Origin: Rhodobacteraceae bacterium XHP0102
GTDB taxonomy: Bacteria; Pseudomonadota; Alphaproteobacteria; Rhodobacterales; Rhodobacteraceae
Assembly: GCA_025751475.1 (NCBI GenBank)
Contig: JAOWLD010000004.1
Coordinates: 124,001 to 188,000, forward strand
Length of the DNA: 64,000 nt
Reading direction: 5' to 3'
A program made the translations under genes and the position numbers. The notes under the pieces are model-generated. The model saw only the letters and a list, made by a program, of their open reading frames with translations. It ran no database searches and was not told the DNA's origin. Of the stretch, positions 1-8,736 are shown piece after piece; the first letter of the stretch is position 1, and every line of letters starts with the position of its first letter.

Positions 1-34
1 TCGGGTCCATCTGAATTGCGACTTTGAGCGCCAT
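1..34 (-). CDS. gshB: Glutathione synthetase, N-terminal fragment (cut by window edge)
   Basis: Only the first 11 codons lie in the window, reading MALKVAIQMDP from an ATG at 34 back to base 1. The pattern (hydrophobic strand followed by QMDP) is how alphaproteobacterial glutathione synthetases begin, and rsmI-yraN-gshB is a common gene order in Rhodobacteraceae, which matches the two genes just upstream on the same strand. GshB joins gamma-glutamylcysteine to glycine using ATP in the cytoplasm. The identification rests on a very short peptide plus context, so it is an inference; the rest of the gene is outside the window. Confidence 0.65.
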   Translation of the reverse strand, partial: MALKVAIQMDP

Positions 35-112
35 GGTTCACCCTTTACATTGCTTGCCCCTTTCATGGCCTTTGAGGCAGGGGGACGCAATGGTCAAAAC
101 GTGACAGTCGTC

Positions 113-466
113 TCATTCCAGAAAGGCGTTCTCGACAATGTGAATGCGTCCAACCTGATCCACCGCTGCAATATCATAGCGGCAGGGGGTGGCCAGACCC
201 GATGGGAATTGGCCTAAATATTCATCACCTGTTTGCAGAATGCGCGCCCGCTGCGCGCGACCCACGCGCGTCAATGCCGTCTCAACACTGCGTGATTTTT
301 TCACTTCCACAAAGATCACGTCTTGGTCCTTGGAGAATACCAGATCGATTTCACCCGCCCGTCCGCGCCACCGCTGCGCGCGAATCTTATAACCGTGTTC
401 CTGATAATGGCGGCAGACCTGTGCCTCGGCGGAAAGACCCGCAAGATAGGCGCTTTGCCCTTTCAT
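113..466 (-). CDS. yraN: YraN/UPF0102 family nuclease-fold protein
   Basis: The protein has 117 residues, the normal size of the UPF0102 family. It carries the family core: GEIDLV at about residues 38-43 and FVEVK at 52-56, the acidic and lysine residues of a restriction-endonuclease-like (PD-(D/E)xK) fold. The biological role of the family is not settled; a DNA-processing nuclease is suspected from the fold. Its start overlaps the end of rsmI by 4 bases (463-466), so the two are translationally coupled, and gshB follows 78 bases downstream on the same strand. Confidence 0.9.
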   Translation of the reverse strand: MKGQSAYLAGLSAEAQVCRHYQEHGYKIRAQRWRGRAGEIDLVFSKDQDVIFVEVKKSRSVETALTRVGRAQRARILQTGDEYLGQFPSGLATPCRYDIAAVDQVGRIHIVENAFLE

Positions 467-1359
467 TCTGAGCTGTCCAAAGACAGGCCCAATTGATACA
501 CATCGCGCTTGGGCAAGCTCAGTTCCGCGGCCACTTGCGCGGCAGCAGATTTCAGCCGCTCCGATTTGAGTCGTTCGCGCAAGAGAGCGATCACTGCGGC
601 CTCATCTGCGACTTGCTTTTCGGCGCGGTCAATCACAAGCACAATTTCGCCTTTCAAGCTTCGCTCGGAAACAGCCGCGATGACTTCGGCCAGCGATCCC
701 CGAATGATTTCTTCAAACTTTTTCGTCAATTCGCGGCACAATGCGATTTGGCGGTCATGGCTCCAAATTTCGGCCATTTCGTTTAACAATTTATGAATCC
801 TTTTGGGGCTTTCATACAGGATCACCGTGGCGGGCGTTGTGTCCAATTCGGCAAGAAATTTTTGGCGCTCCCCTGCTTTGGGTGGGGGGAAGCCCGCGAA
901 GAGAAAGCGATCACTGGGCAAGCCCGATACGGTGAGCGCCGCCAATGAGGCCGATGGACCGGGGGCTGTGGTAACAAGGTGGCCTTGCGCAATTGCAGCG
1001 CGCCCCAAGGCAAAGCCTGGATCAGCCACCAGTGGCGTGCCTGCCTCGGATGCATAGGCCACGGATTTCCCCGCCGCCAATAATGCCATGATCTTGGGGC
1101 GCATCTCCGCCCCGTTGTGGTCGTGATAGGGCAGCACCTGCCGCCCGTTTAAAGCCACGCCATGAATATCCAACAAATGACGCAAGCTGCGGGTATCTTC
1201 GGCGGCGATCACATCGCAATTGGCCAAAATATCCAAACCGCGCAAGGTGATGTCGCGCGCGCTGCCGATCGGGGTGGCGATGAAATACAGCCCCGCAGCC
1301 AGCTTGGCCGTGCGGGGGGCGTATGAGAATTCGCGCCCGTTTTCTGTGTTGTTTTGCAT
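463..1359 (-). CDS. rsmI: 16S rRNA (cytidine-1402-2'-O)-methyltransferase
   Basis: The 298-residue protein has the tetrapyrrole-methylase fold signature of RsmI: ATPIGSARD at residues 28-36, EDTR further on, and an APGPSAS loop in the S-adenosylmethionine site. RsmI 2'-O-methylates C1402 in the decoding centre of 16S rRNA. It is the first gene of a minus-strand set with yraN and gshB and is transcribed divergently from the LpoA-like gene. The roughly 20 residues before the first fold strand are a normal variable extension. Start is the ATG at 1359. Confidence 0.95.
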   Translation of the reverse strand: MQNNTENGREFSYAPRTAKLAAGLYFIATPIGSARDITLRGLDILANCDVIAAEDTRSLRHLLDIHGVALNGRQVLPYHDHNGAEMRPKIMALLAAGKSVAYASEAGTPLVADPGFALGRAAIAQGHLVTTAPGPSASLAALTVSGLPSDRFLFAGFPPPKAGERQKFLAELDTTPATVILYESPKRIHKLLNEMAEIWSHDRQIALCRELTKKFEEIIRGSLAEVIAAVSERSLKGEIVLVIDRAEKQVADEAAVIALLRERLKSERLKSAAAQVAAELSLPKRDVYQLGLSLDSSE

Positions 1360-1400
1360 CTGATCCGTTGTTTATCTGTCGGCCCGTGCCATTGCGAGCG

Positions 1401-1429
1401 TTTACTTGGCGGGCAGGACTGGCTAGGGT
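1401..1429 (+). promoter_or_regulatory. Possible sigma70-type promoter for the LpoA-like gene
   Basis: TTTACT (1401-1406) and TAGGGT (1424-1429) are separated by exactly 17 bases in the 103-base divergent gap between rsmI and the LpoA-like gene. Each hexamer matches consensus only moderately, so this is a weak prediction based on spacing and position. Confidence 0.25.
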
Positions 1430-1462
1430 TTGCGCAAATTGGCCCCACTGGGAGAGATCGCT

Positions 1463-2617
1463 ATGATCCCTGCTTTGAGAAAATTTCGCAAGTTCTTGCG
1501 GTTAAGTTTGGTTCTGTTCGCAGGCGCGGCTTTGTCTGCCTGTCAGGCTGGCCTCGGATCAGGCACGCAGGTTGGACAAACTGTGCGTGTGGCGATGCTG
1601 CTGCCTTACGGCTCTCCCAATGCGGGGGATGATCTTTTGGCGACAAGCCTCGAGAATGCGGCGCGCCTTGCCGCCGCTGAGGCGATTGGAACCGAGATCG
1701 AATTGGTCGTCTATCCAACCCAAGCCGATGCGGGCACGGCTGCTGCTGTCGCGCAGCAGGCGGTTTCTGAAGGGGCCGATGTGATCTTGGGGCCCTTGCG
1801 CTCGGATGCGGCGGCGGCGGTGGGGGTTGCTGTGGCAAATTCCAACGTCTCGGTCCTAAGCTTTTCCAACAACGCCAGCATCGCAGGGCGCAATCTGTTC
1901 GTTCTGGGCCTGACCTTTGACAATGCGGCACAGCGTATGGTGGCCTATGCTGCGGCCAACGGCCGTGACAGGATCATGGTGGTTCATGCGCGCAATTTGG
2001 CAGGCGAAGTGGCCCGCGATGCGGTGCGCCGTGCGGCTGCGGGTTCTGGTGCCAATTTGGTTGGCGAGGTCGCTTATGAATTCAGCCAAACAGGCGTTGT
2101 CGCAGCCCTGCCTGAGGTGGAGGCGATGGTGGCGCAAACAGGCGCCAATGCGATGATCCTGACGGCAGATGCTTCTGGTGCCTTGCCGCTGTTCGGACAA
2201 CTCCTGCCTGACAATGGATTTGATACCGAGGCCACCAAGATCATCGGCCTGACCCGTTGGGACATTCCCGCGCAAACCTTGGAGATCCGCGGGCTGCAAG
2301 GCGGTTGGTTCATCCTGCCAGATCCCAATGCGGAAAGCGCGTTCCGCACACGGTATCAATTGGCCTATCAGCAAGCGCCACATAATCTTGCGCCTTTGGC
2401 CTATGATGGGATGCGCGCGGTGATCGACACGGTCGGACGCACGGGCCGATTGGGGGGCGTTGATTTCGCTTCTGGCTCTGGCTTTGCGGGCGCAAACGGG
2501 GTATTCCGCTTCCTACCCGATGGCACGATTGAGCGCGGTCTTGCTGTTGTGACTTTGCAAGAAGGGCAGATCATCCTTGTCGATCCCGCACCAAGAACTC
2601 TCGGCGCTGGATTCTGA
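1463..2617 (+). CDS. Penicillin-binding protein activator (LpoA-like periplasmic lipoprotein)
   Basis: The mature part is a type 1 periplasmic-binding fold (VAMLLPYGSPNAGDDL at the start, VILGPLRSDAAAAVG in the middle), the arrangement of the LpoA C-terminal domain. A signal peptide ends in a lipobox (ALSACQ), so it should be an envelope lipoprotein. The ATG at 1463 is preferred over an upstream in-frame ATG at 1430 because GGAGAG lies 6 bases before it and translation from there gives a clean signal peptide. In E. coli LpoA activates penicillin-binding protein 1A; here only the substrate-binding-like half is present (384 residues), so the partner is uncertain. It sits upstream of glnD and divergently from rsmI, the same neighbourhood as E. 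coli yraM-yraN-rsmI. Confidence 0.8.
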   Translation: MIPALRKFRKFLRLSLVLFAGAALSACQAGLGSGTQVGQTVRVAMLLPYGSPNAGDDLLATSLENAARLAAAEAIGTEIELVVYPTQADAGTAAAVAQQAVSEGADVILGPLRSDAAAAVGVAVANSNVSVLSFSNNASIAGRNLFVLGLTFDNAAQRMVAYAAANGRDRIMVVHARNLAGEVARDAVRRAAAGSGANLVGEVAYEFSQTGVVAALPEVEAMVAQTGANAMILTADASGALPLFGQLLPDNGFDTEATKIIGLTRWDIPAQTLEIRGLQGGWFILPDPNAESAFRTRYQLAYQQAPHNLAPLAYDGMRAVIDTVGRTGRLGGVDFASGSGFAGANGVFRFLPDGTIERGLAVVTLQEGQIILVDPAPRTLGAGF

Positions 2618-5405
2618 ACAGAATCCGCGACTATCAATTATACCATCTGCAGCGGGGCAATTGATTTGTCCCGCTGATGATATTTTCAACGCAGATGCGG
2701 TGGCATCGGCCATCAATAATGCGATTGCGGATGTGCAGGACCCCGCACAGATCCGCACCGCGGTCGTGGGTATTTTGCAAGACACCCAAGCGAAGGGTCG
2801 CGCGGCCATTGAGCGCGCCTTCGCTGAAACCCCCCTAACCGCGCGGCGTGTCACGCGGGCCTATGTGCATTTGACCGATGGTTTGGTGCAACAGGTGTTG
2901 CGCGTGGCCGCTACAAGGTTGCATCCCAATCCGACACCCACCGAGGGCGAGCGGATGGCGGTCTTGGCCGTGGGCGGTTATGGTCGTGGCGAGATGGCGC
3001 CGTTTTCCGATGTTGATCTCCTGTTTCTCACCCCATGGAAAAGCACGGGCTGGGTCGAAAGCGTGATTGAATCTAGCCTGTATATGCTTTGGGATTTGAA
3101 GCTCAAAGTGGGCCATGCCACCCGCAATATCAAAGACTGTCTGCGCTTGGGTCGGGAGGATTTCACGATCCGCACCGCCTTGTTGGAAATGCGTCACCTG
3201 ACGGGCAATGCGGAGCTGTCGGCGCAGCTCAAAAACACCCTGCGCAGGGACCTGTTCGATGGCAGCCTGTCTGATTTCATCGAAGCCAAGCTTGAGGAAC
3301 GCGTCACGCGCCACAAAAAACAAGGCGGGCAGCGCTATATGCTTGAGCCGAATGTGAAAGAGGGCAAGGGCGGTTTGCGTGATTTGCAAACCCTGTATTG
3401 GATCGCAAAATATCAGCATGGCGTGGCACAGGCCGAGGATTTGGTCGCGCTCAAAGTATTCAGCCGCGAGGAATTCGATGCCTTTGACGCGGCCGAACGG
3501 TTTTTGTGGTCGGTGCGCTGTCATCTGCACGCCATCGCGGGCCGCGCGCAGGATGTGCTGAGTTTCGATTTGCAGGTGCAGGTGGCTGAACGGATGCATT
3601 ATGCCGATCATTCGGGTCGCCGTGCGGTCGAGCATTTCATGCAGGATTATTTTCGCCACGCCACGCGTGTCGGTGAATTGACCCGTATTTTCTTGACCGC
3701 CTTGGAGGCGAGCCACGCAAAGAGTGAACCGAAAATATTGGGCTTTTTGCGCGGGCGCAGCCGCAAAAAGAAACTGAAGGCGGGCTATGCGCTCAAACAA
3801 AACCGTCTGACGGTGGAAAATGAGACGGTTTTTCTATCCGATAAAATCAACCTTTTGCGAATTTTTGAGGAGGCCTTGCGCACAGGCTATCTTCTGCATC
3901 CAGACGCGATGCGGATGATTTCAGCCAATCTGCACCTGATCGACACTGCGATGCGCCGCGACCCAGAAGCAAACGGTATATTTTTGGATCTCCTGCTGAA
4001 ACAAGGCAACCCAGAGCGCGCTTTGCGGCGGATGAATGAATTGGGGGTGCTTGGGGCGTTCATCCCTGATTTCGCCGCCATCGTGGCGATGATGCAGTTT
4101 AATATGTATCACAGCTACACGGTGGATGAGCATACCATCCAAGTCATCTCTACCCTAGCGCAGATCGAGCGGGGCGAATTGGTAGAAGAGCTTCCTATCG
4201 CCTCCGGCATTCTAAAGCGTGGGGTAAACCGCAAGGTGCTGTATATCGCCTGTCTGCTGCATGACATTGGCAAAGGGCGCAAGGAAGATCACTCGATTTT
4301 GGGCGCAAGAATTGCCCGCACTTTGTGCCCGCGCTTGGGGCTTAAGCCAGACGAGACCGAGACGGTCGAATGGCTTGTGCGCTATCATTTGCTGATGTCT
4401 GATATGGCGCAGAAACGCGATATTGCGGACCCGCGCACGGTGCGGGATTTTGCGAAATTGGTCAAAACGCGCCAACGTCTGGATTTGCTGACGGTGCTGA
4501 CCGTCTGCGACATTCGCGGTGTTGGACCTGACACTTGGAACAATTGGAAAGCCACGCTCTTGCGCGGGCTATATCGCGCCACGGCGGAGGCACTGGAAAC
4601 AGGGCTTGAAGACCTGAACCGCGACAAGCTTGAAAGTGAAAGCAAGAAAGCCCTGCGCGCCGCTTTGGCAACATGGCCAAAATCGGAATTGAAGGCCGAG
4701 ATCGACCGCCATTATGGCCCCTATTGGCAGGGATTGGACCTCGCCAGCCAGATCATTTTTGCCAATATGTTGCTTGGTCTGCGCGATGACGAAATTCGTC
4801 TTGATATACAGCGCGATATGGATCGCGATGCGACCCGCGTTTGTTTTGCGCTGGTGGATCATCCAGGCATATTTAGCCGTTTGGCGGGGGCTTTGTCCCT
4901 TGTTGGGGCAAATGTCGTGGATGCGCGCACATATACCTCCAAGGATGGCTATGCCACGGCGGTGTTCTGGGTCCAAGATTCTGATGGCAACCCCTATGAA
5001 GATGCCCGCTTGCCCCGCCTGACCGCGATGATTGACAAAACCTTGCGGGGCGAAGTTGTGGCGTCCAAAGCCTTTGAGGGACGCGACAAGATCAAGAAGC
5101 GCGAGCGCACCTTTAATGTGGCCACAAACATCACCTTCGATAATGATGGGTCCGAGATATACACCATTATCGAAGTGGATACCCGTGACCGTCCAGGTCT
5201 GCTTTATGATCTGACCAAGACCTTGGCGGCCAACAACATTTACATCGCAAGCGCGATGATTGCGACCTTCGGAGTGCAGGTTGTGGATGTGTTTTACGTC
5301 AAAGATATGTTTGGTCTGAAGCTGCACTCAAAATCGCGGCAGGATATGTTGGAACGTAAACTGCGCGATGCAATTGCCCGCGTGGCAGAGCGTGCAGGGG
5401 TATAG
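2577..5405 (+). CDS. glnD: [Protein-PII] uridylyltransferase / uridylyl-removing enzyme
   Basis: A 942-residue bifunctional nitrogen sensor. The nucleotidyltransferase motif GGYGRGEMAPFSDVDLL lies at about 133-149, an HD phosphohydrolase with LLHDIGKG around residue 562, and two ACT domains near 754 and 860 where glutamine is sensed. It uridylylates PII proteins when glutamine is low and removes UMP when it is high. The longest reading starts at TTG 2577, overlapping the preceding gene by 41 bases, with GAAGGG upstream; there is no ATG before the conserved part, so the true start could also be a TTG or CTG a little downstream (for example 2661). murJ follows after 5 bases. Confidence 0.95.
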   Translation: MSIPHQELSALDSEQNPRLSIIPSAAGQLICPADDIFNADAVASAINNAIADVQDPAQIRTAVVGILQDTQAKGRAAIERAFAETPLTARRVTRAYVHLTDGLVQQVLRVAATRLHPNPTPTEGERMAVLAVGGYGRGEMAPFSDVDLLFLTPWKSTGWVESVIESSLYMLWDLKLKVGHATRNIKDCLRLGREDFTIRTALLEMRHLTGNAELSAQLKNTLRRDLFDGSLSDFIEAKLEERVTRHKKQGGQRYMLEPNVKEGKGGLRDLQTLYWIAKYQHGVAQAEDLVALKVFSREEFDAFDAAERFLWSVRCHLHAIAGRAQDVLSFDLQVQVAERMHYADHSGRRAVEHFMQDYFRHATRVGELTRIFLTALEASHAKSEPKILGFLRGRSRKKKLKAGYALKQNRLTVENETVFLSDKINLLRIFEEALRTGYLLHPDAMRMISANLHLIDTAMRRDPEANGIFLDLLLKQGNPERALRRMNELGVLGAFIPDFAAIVAMMQFNMYHSYTVDEHTIQVISTLAQIERGELVEELPIASGILKRGVNRKVLYIACLLHDIGKGRKEDHSILGARIARTLCPRLGLKPDETETVEWLVRYHLLMSDMAQKRDIADPRTVRDFAKLVKTRQRLDLLTVLTVCDIRGVGPDTWNNWKATLLRGLYRATAEALETGLEDLNRDKLESESKKALRAALATWPKSELKAEIDRHYGPYWQGLDLASQIIFANMLLGLRDDEIRLDIQRDMDRDATRVCFALVDHPGIFSRLAGALSLVGANVVDARTYTSKDGYATAVFWVQDSDGNPYEDARLPRLTAMIDKTLRGEVVASKAFEGRDKIKKRERTFNVATNITFDNDGSEIYTIIEVDTRDRPGLLYDLTKTLAANNIYIASAMIATFGVQVVDVFYVKDMFGLKLHSKSRQDMLERKLRDAIARVAERAGV

Positions 5406-5410
5406 CAGGC

Positions 5411-6991
5411 GTGGCGCGGTCTCCGATCAGATTGGGTTTTGGCTTTCTCACGGTGGGGAGTTGGACCCTCGTGAGCCGCGTCTTCGGATTTCTGCGTGAC
5501 ATCCTCATCGCACGCTACTTGGGCGCAGGCGGGGTGGCCGAAGCCTTTTTGGTGGCGTTTGCTTTGCCCAATATGTTTCGCCGCTTCTTTGCTGAAGGGG
5601 CGATGAACACGGCGTTTGTGCCTATTTTCGCTAAAAAGTTGGAGGCGGAAGGTGACGCGCTGCCCTTTGCCCGCAACGCGTTTTCGATGCTTGGGGTATT
5701 TTTGATCCTCTTCACGCTGCTGGCCCAAATTGCCATGCCGTGGCTTGTTTTGGCGATGGCCTCTGGTTTTGCGGGGGATGCCCGCTTCGAGATTGCAGTG
5801 GAATTGGGCCGAATTTGCTTTGTTTATATTCTGCTGATTTCACTGGCGGCGTTGATCTCGGGGATGTTGAATGCCGCAGGCCGATTTGCCGCCGCCGCCG
5901 CCGCGCCTGTGCTTTTGAATGTGATTTTGGTCTCGGCGCTGATTTATGGTGCACAAAGCGCAGCTGACAGCCCTGATGCGGCGCGCCGCATTGGTTTGGC
6001 CCTGTCATGGGGTGTGCCCGTGGCGGGCTTGGCGCAAGTTTTTCTGGTCTGGTGGGCCGCCGCGCGGGCGGGGTTTGTGGTTCGCCCAGTGGTCCCGAAA
6101 CTGACGCCTGATTTGCGCCGTTTGGCGATTGTCGCGGGCCCTGCAATGCTCGCGGGCGGCGTTGTGCAGATCAACCTACTGGTGGGTCGTCAGGTTGCCA
6201 GTTTTTTTGACGGCGCGATTGCGTGGCTGTCTTATGCCGACAGGCTTTATCAATTGCCGCTTGGGGTTGTAGGGATTGCCATTGGCGTTGTTTTGCTGCC
6301 CGCGCTGTCGCGCCGCTTGCGTGCGGGCGATACGGCGGGGGGGCGCGTTGCGCTGTCGCGTGCGGCTGAGATTGGGATGATTTTGACCATTCCCGCCGCT
6401 GTGGCTTTGGTCGTGATCCCCGTGCCTTTGGTCTCGGTCCTGTTCGAGCGGGGCGCCTTCGGCGCAAGTGACACCATCGCCACCGCTTGGGCCGTTGCCA
6501 TCTATGGCGCAGGTCTGCCCGCTTTTGTGCTGCAAAAAATCTGGCAGCCTGTGTTTTATGCCCGCGAGGACACAAAGCGACCGTTCCAATATGCGCTGGT
6601 TGCAATGGTCGTGAATGCGGTTTTGGCCATCGGGCTTGCATTTTTCATCGGCTATATCGCCGCGGCCTTGGCGACCACGCTTGCGGCATGGGTTATGGCC
6701 TATCAATTGCGCCTTGGTGCGAAATCCTACGGCGATGTTGCGGCTTATGATGCACGCTATCTGTCCCGTATCCCTCGCATCGCGGGCGCAGCTGCCGCTA
6801 TGGGCCTTGTGTTATACGGGGCCAGCCTGCCGCTTGCCCCTGTCTTCGCGGAGGGGGGGGGCTTGCGCTATCTGGCGCTTGCGGGGCTTATCGGGCTTGG
6901 CATGGCATCTTATGCGGTGTTTGGGCGGCTGTTTGGGGCGTTTTCATTTCGCGACCTTCGGGGGGCGCTCAGTCGACAAGGGGCGGCGTGA
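5411..6991 (+). CDS. murJ: Lipid II flippase MurJ (MviN)
   Basis: The 526-residue protein is hydrophobic throughout, with about 14 membrane segments typical of the MOP-superfamily MurJ family. It starts with TLVSRVFGFLRDILIARYLG, the signature first helix of MurJ, and contains NMFRRFFAEGAMNTAF soon after. MurJ flips the peptidoglycan precursor lipid II across the inner membrane. The start is GTG at 5411, 5 bases after the glnD stop, so the two are likely co-transcribed; glnD-murJ adjacency is common in alphaproteobacteria. Confidence 0.95.
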   Translation: MARSPIRLGFGFLTVGSWTLVSRVFGFLRDILIARYLGAGGVAEAFLVAFALPNMFRRFFAEGAMNTAFVPIFAKKLEAEGDALPFARNAFSMLGVFLILFTLLAQIAMPWLVLAMASGFAGDARFEIAVELGRICFVYILLISLAALISGMLNAAGRFAAAAAAPVLLNVILVSALIYGAQSAADSPDAARRIGLALSWGVPVAGLAQVFLVWWAAARAGFVVRPVVPKLTPDLRRLAIVAGPAMLAGGVVQINLLVGRQVASFFDGAIAWLSYADRLYQLPLGVVGIAIGVVLLPALSRRLRAGDTAGGRVALSRAAEIGMILTIPAAVALVVIPVPLVSVLFERGAFGASDTIATAWAVAIYGAGLPAFVLQKIWQPVFYAREDTKRPFQYALVAMVVNAVLAIGLAFFIGYIAAALATTLAAWVMAYQLRLGAKSYGDVAAYDARYLSRIPRIAGAAAAMGLVLYGASLPLAPVFAEGGGLRYLALAGLIGLGMASYAVFGRLFGAFSFRDLRGALSRQGAA

Positions 6992-7066
6992 GGGATTATT
7001 TCCCATTGCCCCCTTGGGTCGCGCCACATAGGTTTCGGATCATAACAGGCGAAAGGTGAGATCATT

Positions 7067-8269
7067 ATGATTTCAGGAAAGCGCATTTTGTTGATCATTG
7101 GCGGGGGCATAGCCGCCTATAAATGCCTTGAGCTGATCCGCCGCCTGCGCGACCAGGGCGTTACAGTGACCCCTGTTTTGACCAAGGCCGCACAGGAATT
7201 CGTCACGCCCCTGTCAGTTGCGGCGCTTGCAGGGCAAAAGCCCTATACGGATCTATTCGATCTGACCGATGAGGCGGAGATGGGCCATATCGAATTGTCC
7301 CGCGCCGCCGACCTTCTGGTTGTCGCCCCCGCAACGGCAAATCTAATGGCCAAGATGGCGGGTGGTCATGCGGATGATTTGGCCTCAACCCTTTTGATGG
7401 CAACCGACAAGCCTGTGTTGATCGCACCTGCGATGAATCTGCGGATGTGGGAGCATCCCGCAACCAAGCGCAATCTGGCGCAGATTTTGGCCGATGGCAT
7501 TCGCACCATTGGTCCAAATGAGGGCAGCATGGCCTGTGGTGAATTTGGCCCTGGCCGTATGGCAGAACCTGATGAAATCATAGGCGCCATTGCCGCTCAC
7601 TTTGGCAAAGGCGCGCTTGCAGGACGTCATATCCTGATCACCTCAGGCCCCACCCATGAACCTATTGACCCCGTTCGCTATATCGCGAACCGCTCTTCTG
7701 GCGCGCAAGGTGCCGCCTTGGCTGCGGCCTGCCGTGATCTGGGTGCAATGGTCAGCTTTATCACAGGCCCCGCAACTGTGCCGCCGCCCGTTGGTGTCAA
7801 TGTGATTAAGGTGGAGACCGCCCAAGCAATGGCCAAGGCGGTTGAGGCGGCCTTGCCCGTGGATGCGGCGATTTTTGCAGCAGCGGTGGCTGACTGGCGG
7901 GTGGATCAATCTGCTGCACAAAAGATCAAGAAAACGGCCGATGGCGCGCCGCCAACCCTAAGTTTTGTCGAGAACCCCGATATTTTGGCCACTGTGGCGC
8001 AGATGAAAGCGGGCCGTCCCGCTTTGGTCGTGGGATTTGCCGCTGAGACCGAAAACCTTGTGGATCATGCGCGCGCAAAATTGGCGCGTAAAGGATGTGA
8101 TTGGATTGTCGCCAATGATGTTTCGCCCGAAACGGGGATTATGGGGGGTGCGTATAATGCGGTGACTTTGGTGACCAAAGACGGGGTCGATGCATGGCCA
8201 CGCCTGAGTAAGCACGAAACCGCCACGCGTCTTGCCGCACGTCTTGCCGAAGCGTTGGAGCGCGGTTGA
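7067..8269 (+). CDS. coaBC: Bifunctional phosphopantothenoylcysteine decarboxylase / phosphopantothenate-cysteine ligase
   Basis: A 400-residue fused CoA-biosynthesis enzyme. The N-terminal CoaC part is a flavoprotein decarboxylase with the catalytic histidine in MGHIELSRAAD (His74), the substrate clamp PAMNLRMW from residue 121, and the redox cysteine in ACGEFGPGRM (Cys157). The C-terminal CoaB part starts with SGPTHEPIDPVRYIANRSSG and joins cysteine to 4'-phosphopantothenate. Length and domain order match the standard fusion. AAAGGTGAG precedes the ATG. Its stop overlaps the dut start as TGATG. Confidence 0.97.
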   Translation: MISGKRILLIIGGGIAAYKCLELIRRLRDQGVTVTPVLTKAAQEFVTPLSVAALAGQKPYTDLFDLTDEAEMGHIELSRAADLLVVAPATANLMAKMAGGHADDLASTLLMATDKPVLIAPAMNLRMWEHPATKRNLAQILADGIRTIGPNEGSMACGEFGPGRMAEPDEIIGAIAAHFGKGALAGRHILITSGPTHEPIDPVRYIANRSSGAQGAALAAACRDLGAMVSFITGPATVPPPVGVNVIKVETAQAMAKAVEAALPVDAAIFAAAVADWRVDQSAAQKIKKTADGAPPTLSFVENPDILATVAQMKAGRPALVVGFAAETENLVDHARAKLARKGCDWIVANDVSPETGIMGGAYNAVTLVTKDGVDAWPRLSKHETATRLAARLAEALERG

Positions 8270-8736
8270 TGGTGGTGACGGTTCAATTTCTGCGCGAGGA
8301 ATGGTCTGACCCCGATTTGCCCTTGCCAAAATACGAAACCGAAGGCGCGGCGGGGTTTGATCTGCGCGCGCAATTCCCGATGTCCGAGCGGGCATCGGGT
8401 CTGACCCTTGCCCCCATGGACCGTGCCTTGATCCAAACGGGGTTTCGTGTGGCCGTGCCCGATGGTTTTGAGTTGCAAATCCGCCCGCGCTCTGGCCTTG
8501 CGCTTAAGCATGGTGTGACTTTGGTCAATGCGCCTGGAACCGTGGATTGTGATTATCGCGGGCCTTTGGGGATCATTTTGATCAATCTCGGCAATGCACC
8601 CTTTGCAATCGCGCATGGGGATCGCATCGCGCAAGGGGTGGTGGCCGCAATGCTGCAGGCGCGGCTTTCGGCGGTCGCCGTGCTTGATGAGACCGCGCGC
8701 GGGGCGGGTGGTTTCGGTTCCACCGGGCAGGGCTGA
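8269..8736 (+). CDS. dut: dUTP diphosphatase
   Basis: A 155-residue trimeric dUTPase with all five motifs in order: GAAGFDLRA (motif 1), RSGLALKHG (2), APGTVDCDYRG (3, the uracil loop), GDRIAQGV (4) and the C-terminal RGAGGFGSTG arm (5). It hydrolyses dUTP to dUMP, keeping uracil out of DNA and feeding thymidylate synthesis. The start is the ATG at 8269 sharing a base with the coaBC stop (TGATG); a TTG three bases earlier is less likely. The stop is coupled in the same way to the next gene. coaBC-dut adjacency is widely conserved. Confidence 0.96.
   Translation: MVVTVQFLREEWSDPDLPLPKYETEGAAGFDLRAQFPMSERASGLTLAPMDRALIQTGFRVAVPDGFELQIRPRSGLALKHGVTLVNAPGTVDCDYRGPLGIILINLGNAPFAIAHGDRIAQGVVAAMLQARLSAVAVLDETARGAGGFGSTGQG

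Noticed and set aside
2835-3800. 321-codon minus-strand frame across glnD
   Set aside because: Opposite the nucleotidyltransferase region of glnD; composition typical of antisense.
4569-5327. 252-codon minus-strand frame across glnD
   Set aside because: Opposite the HD and ACT region of glnD, with no domain signature.
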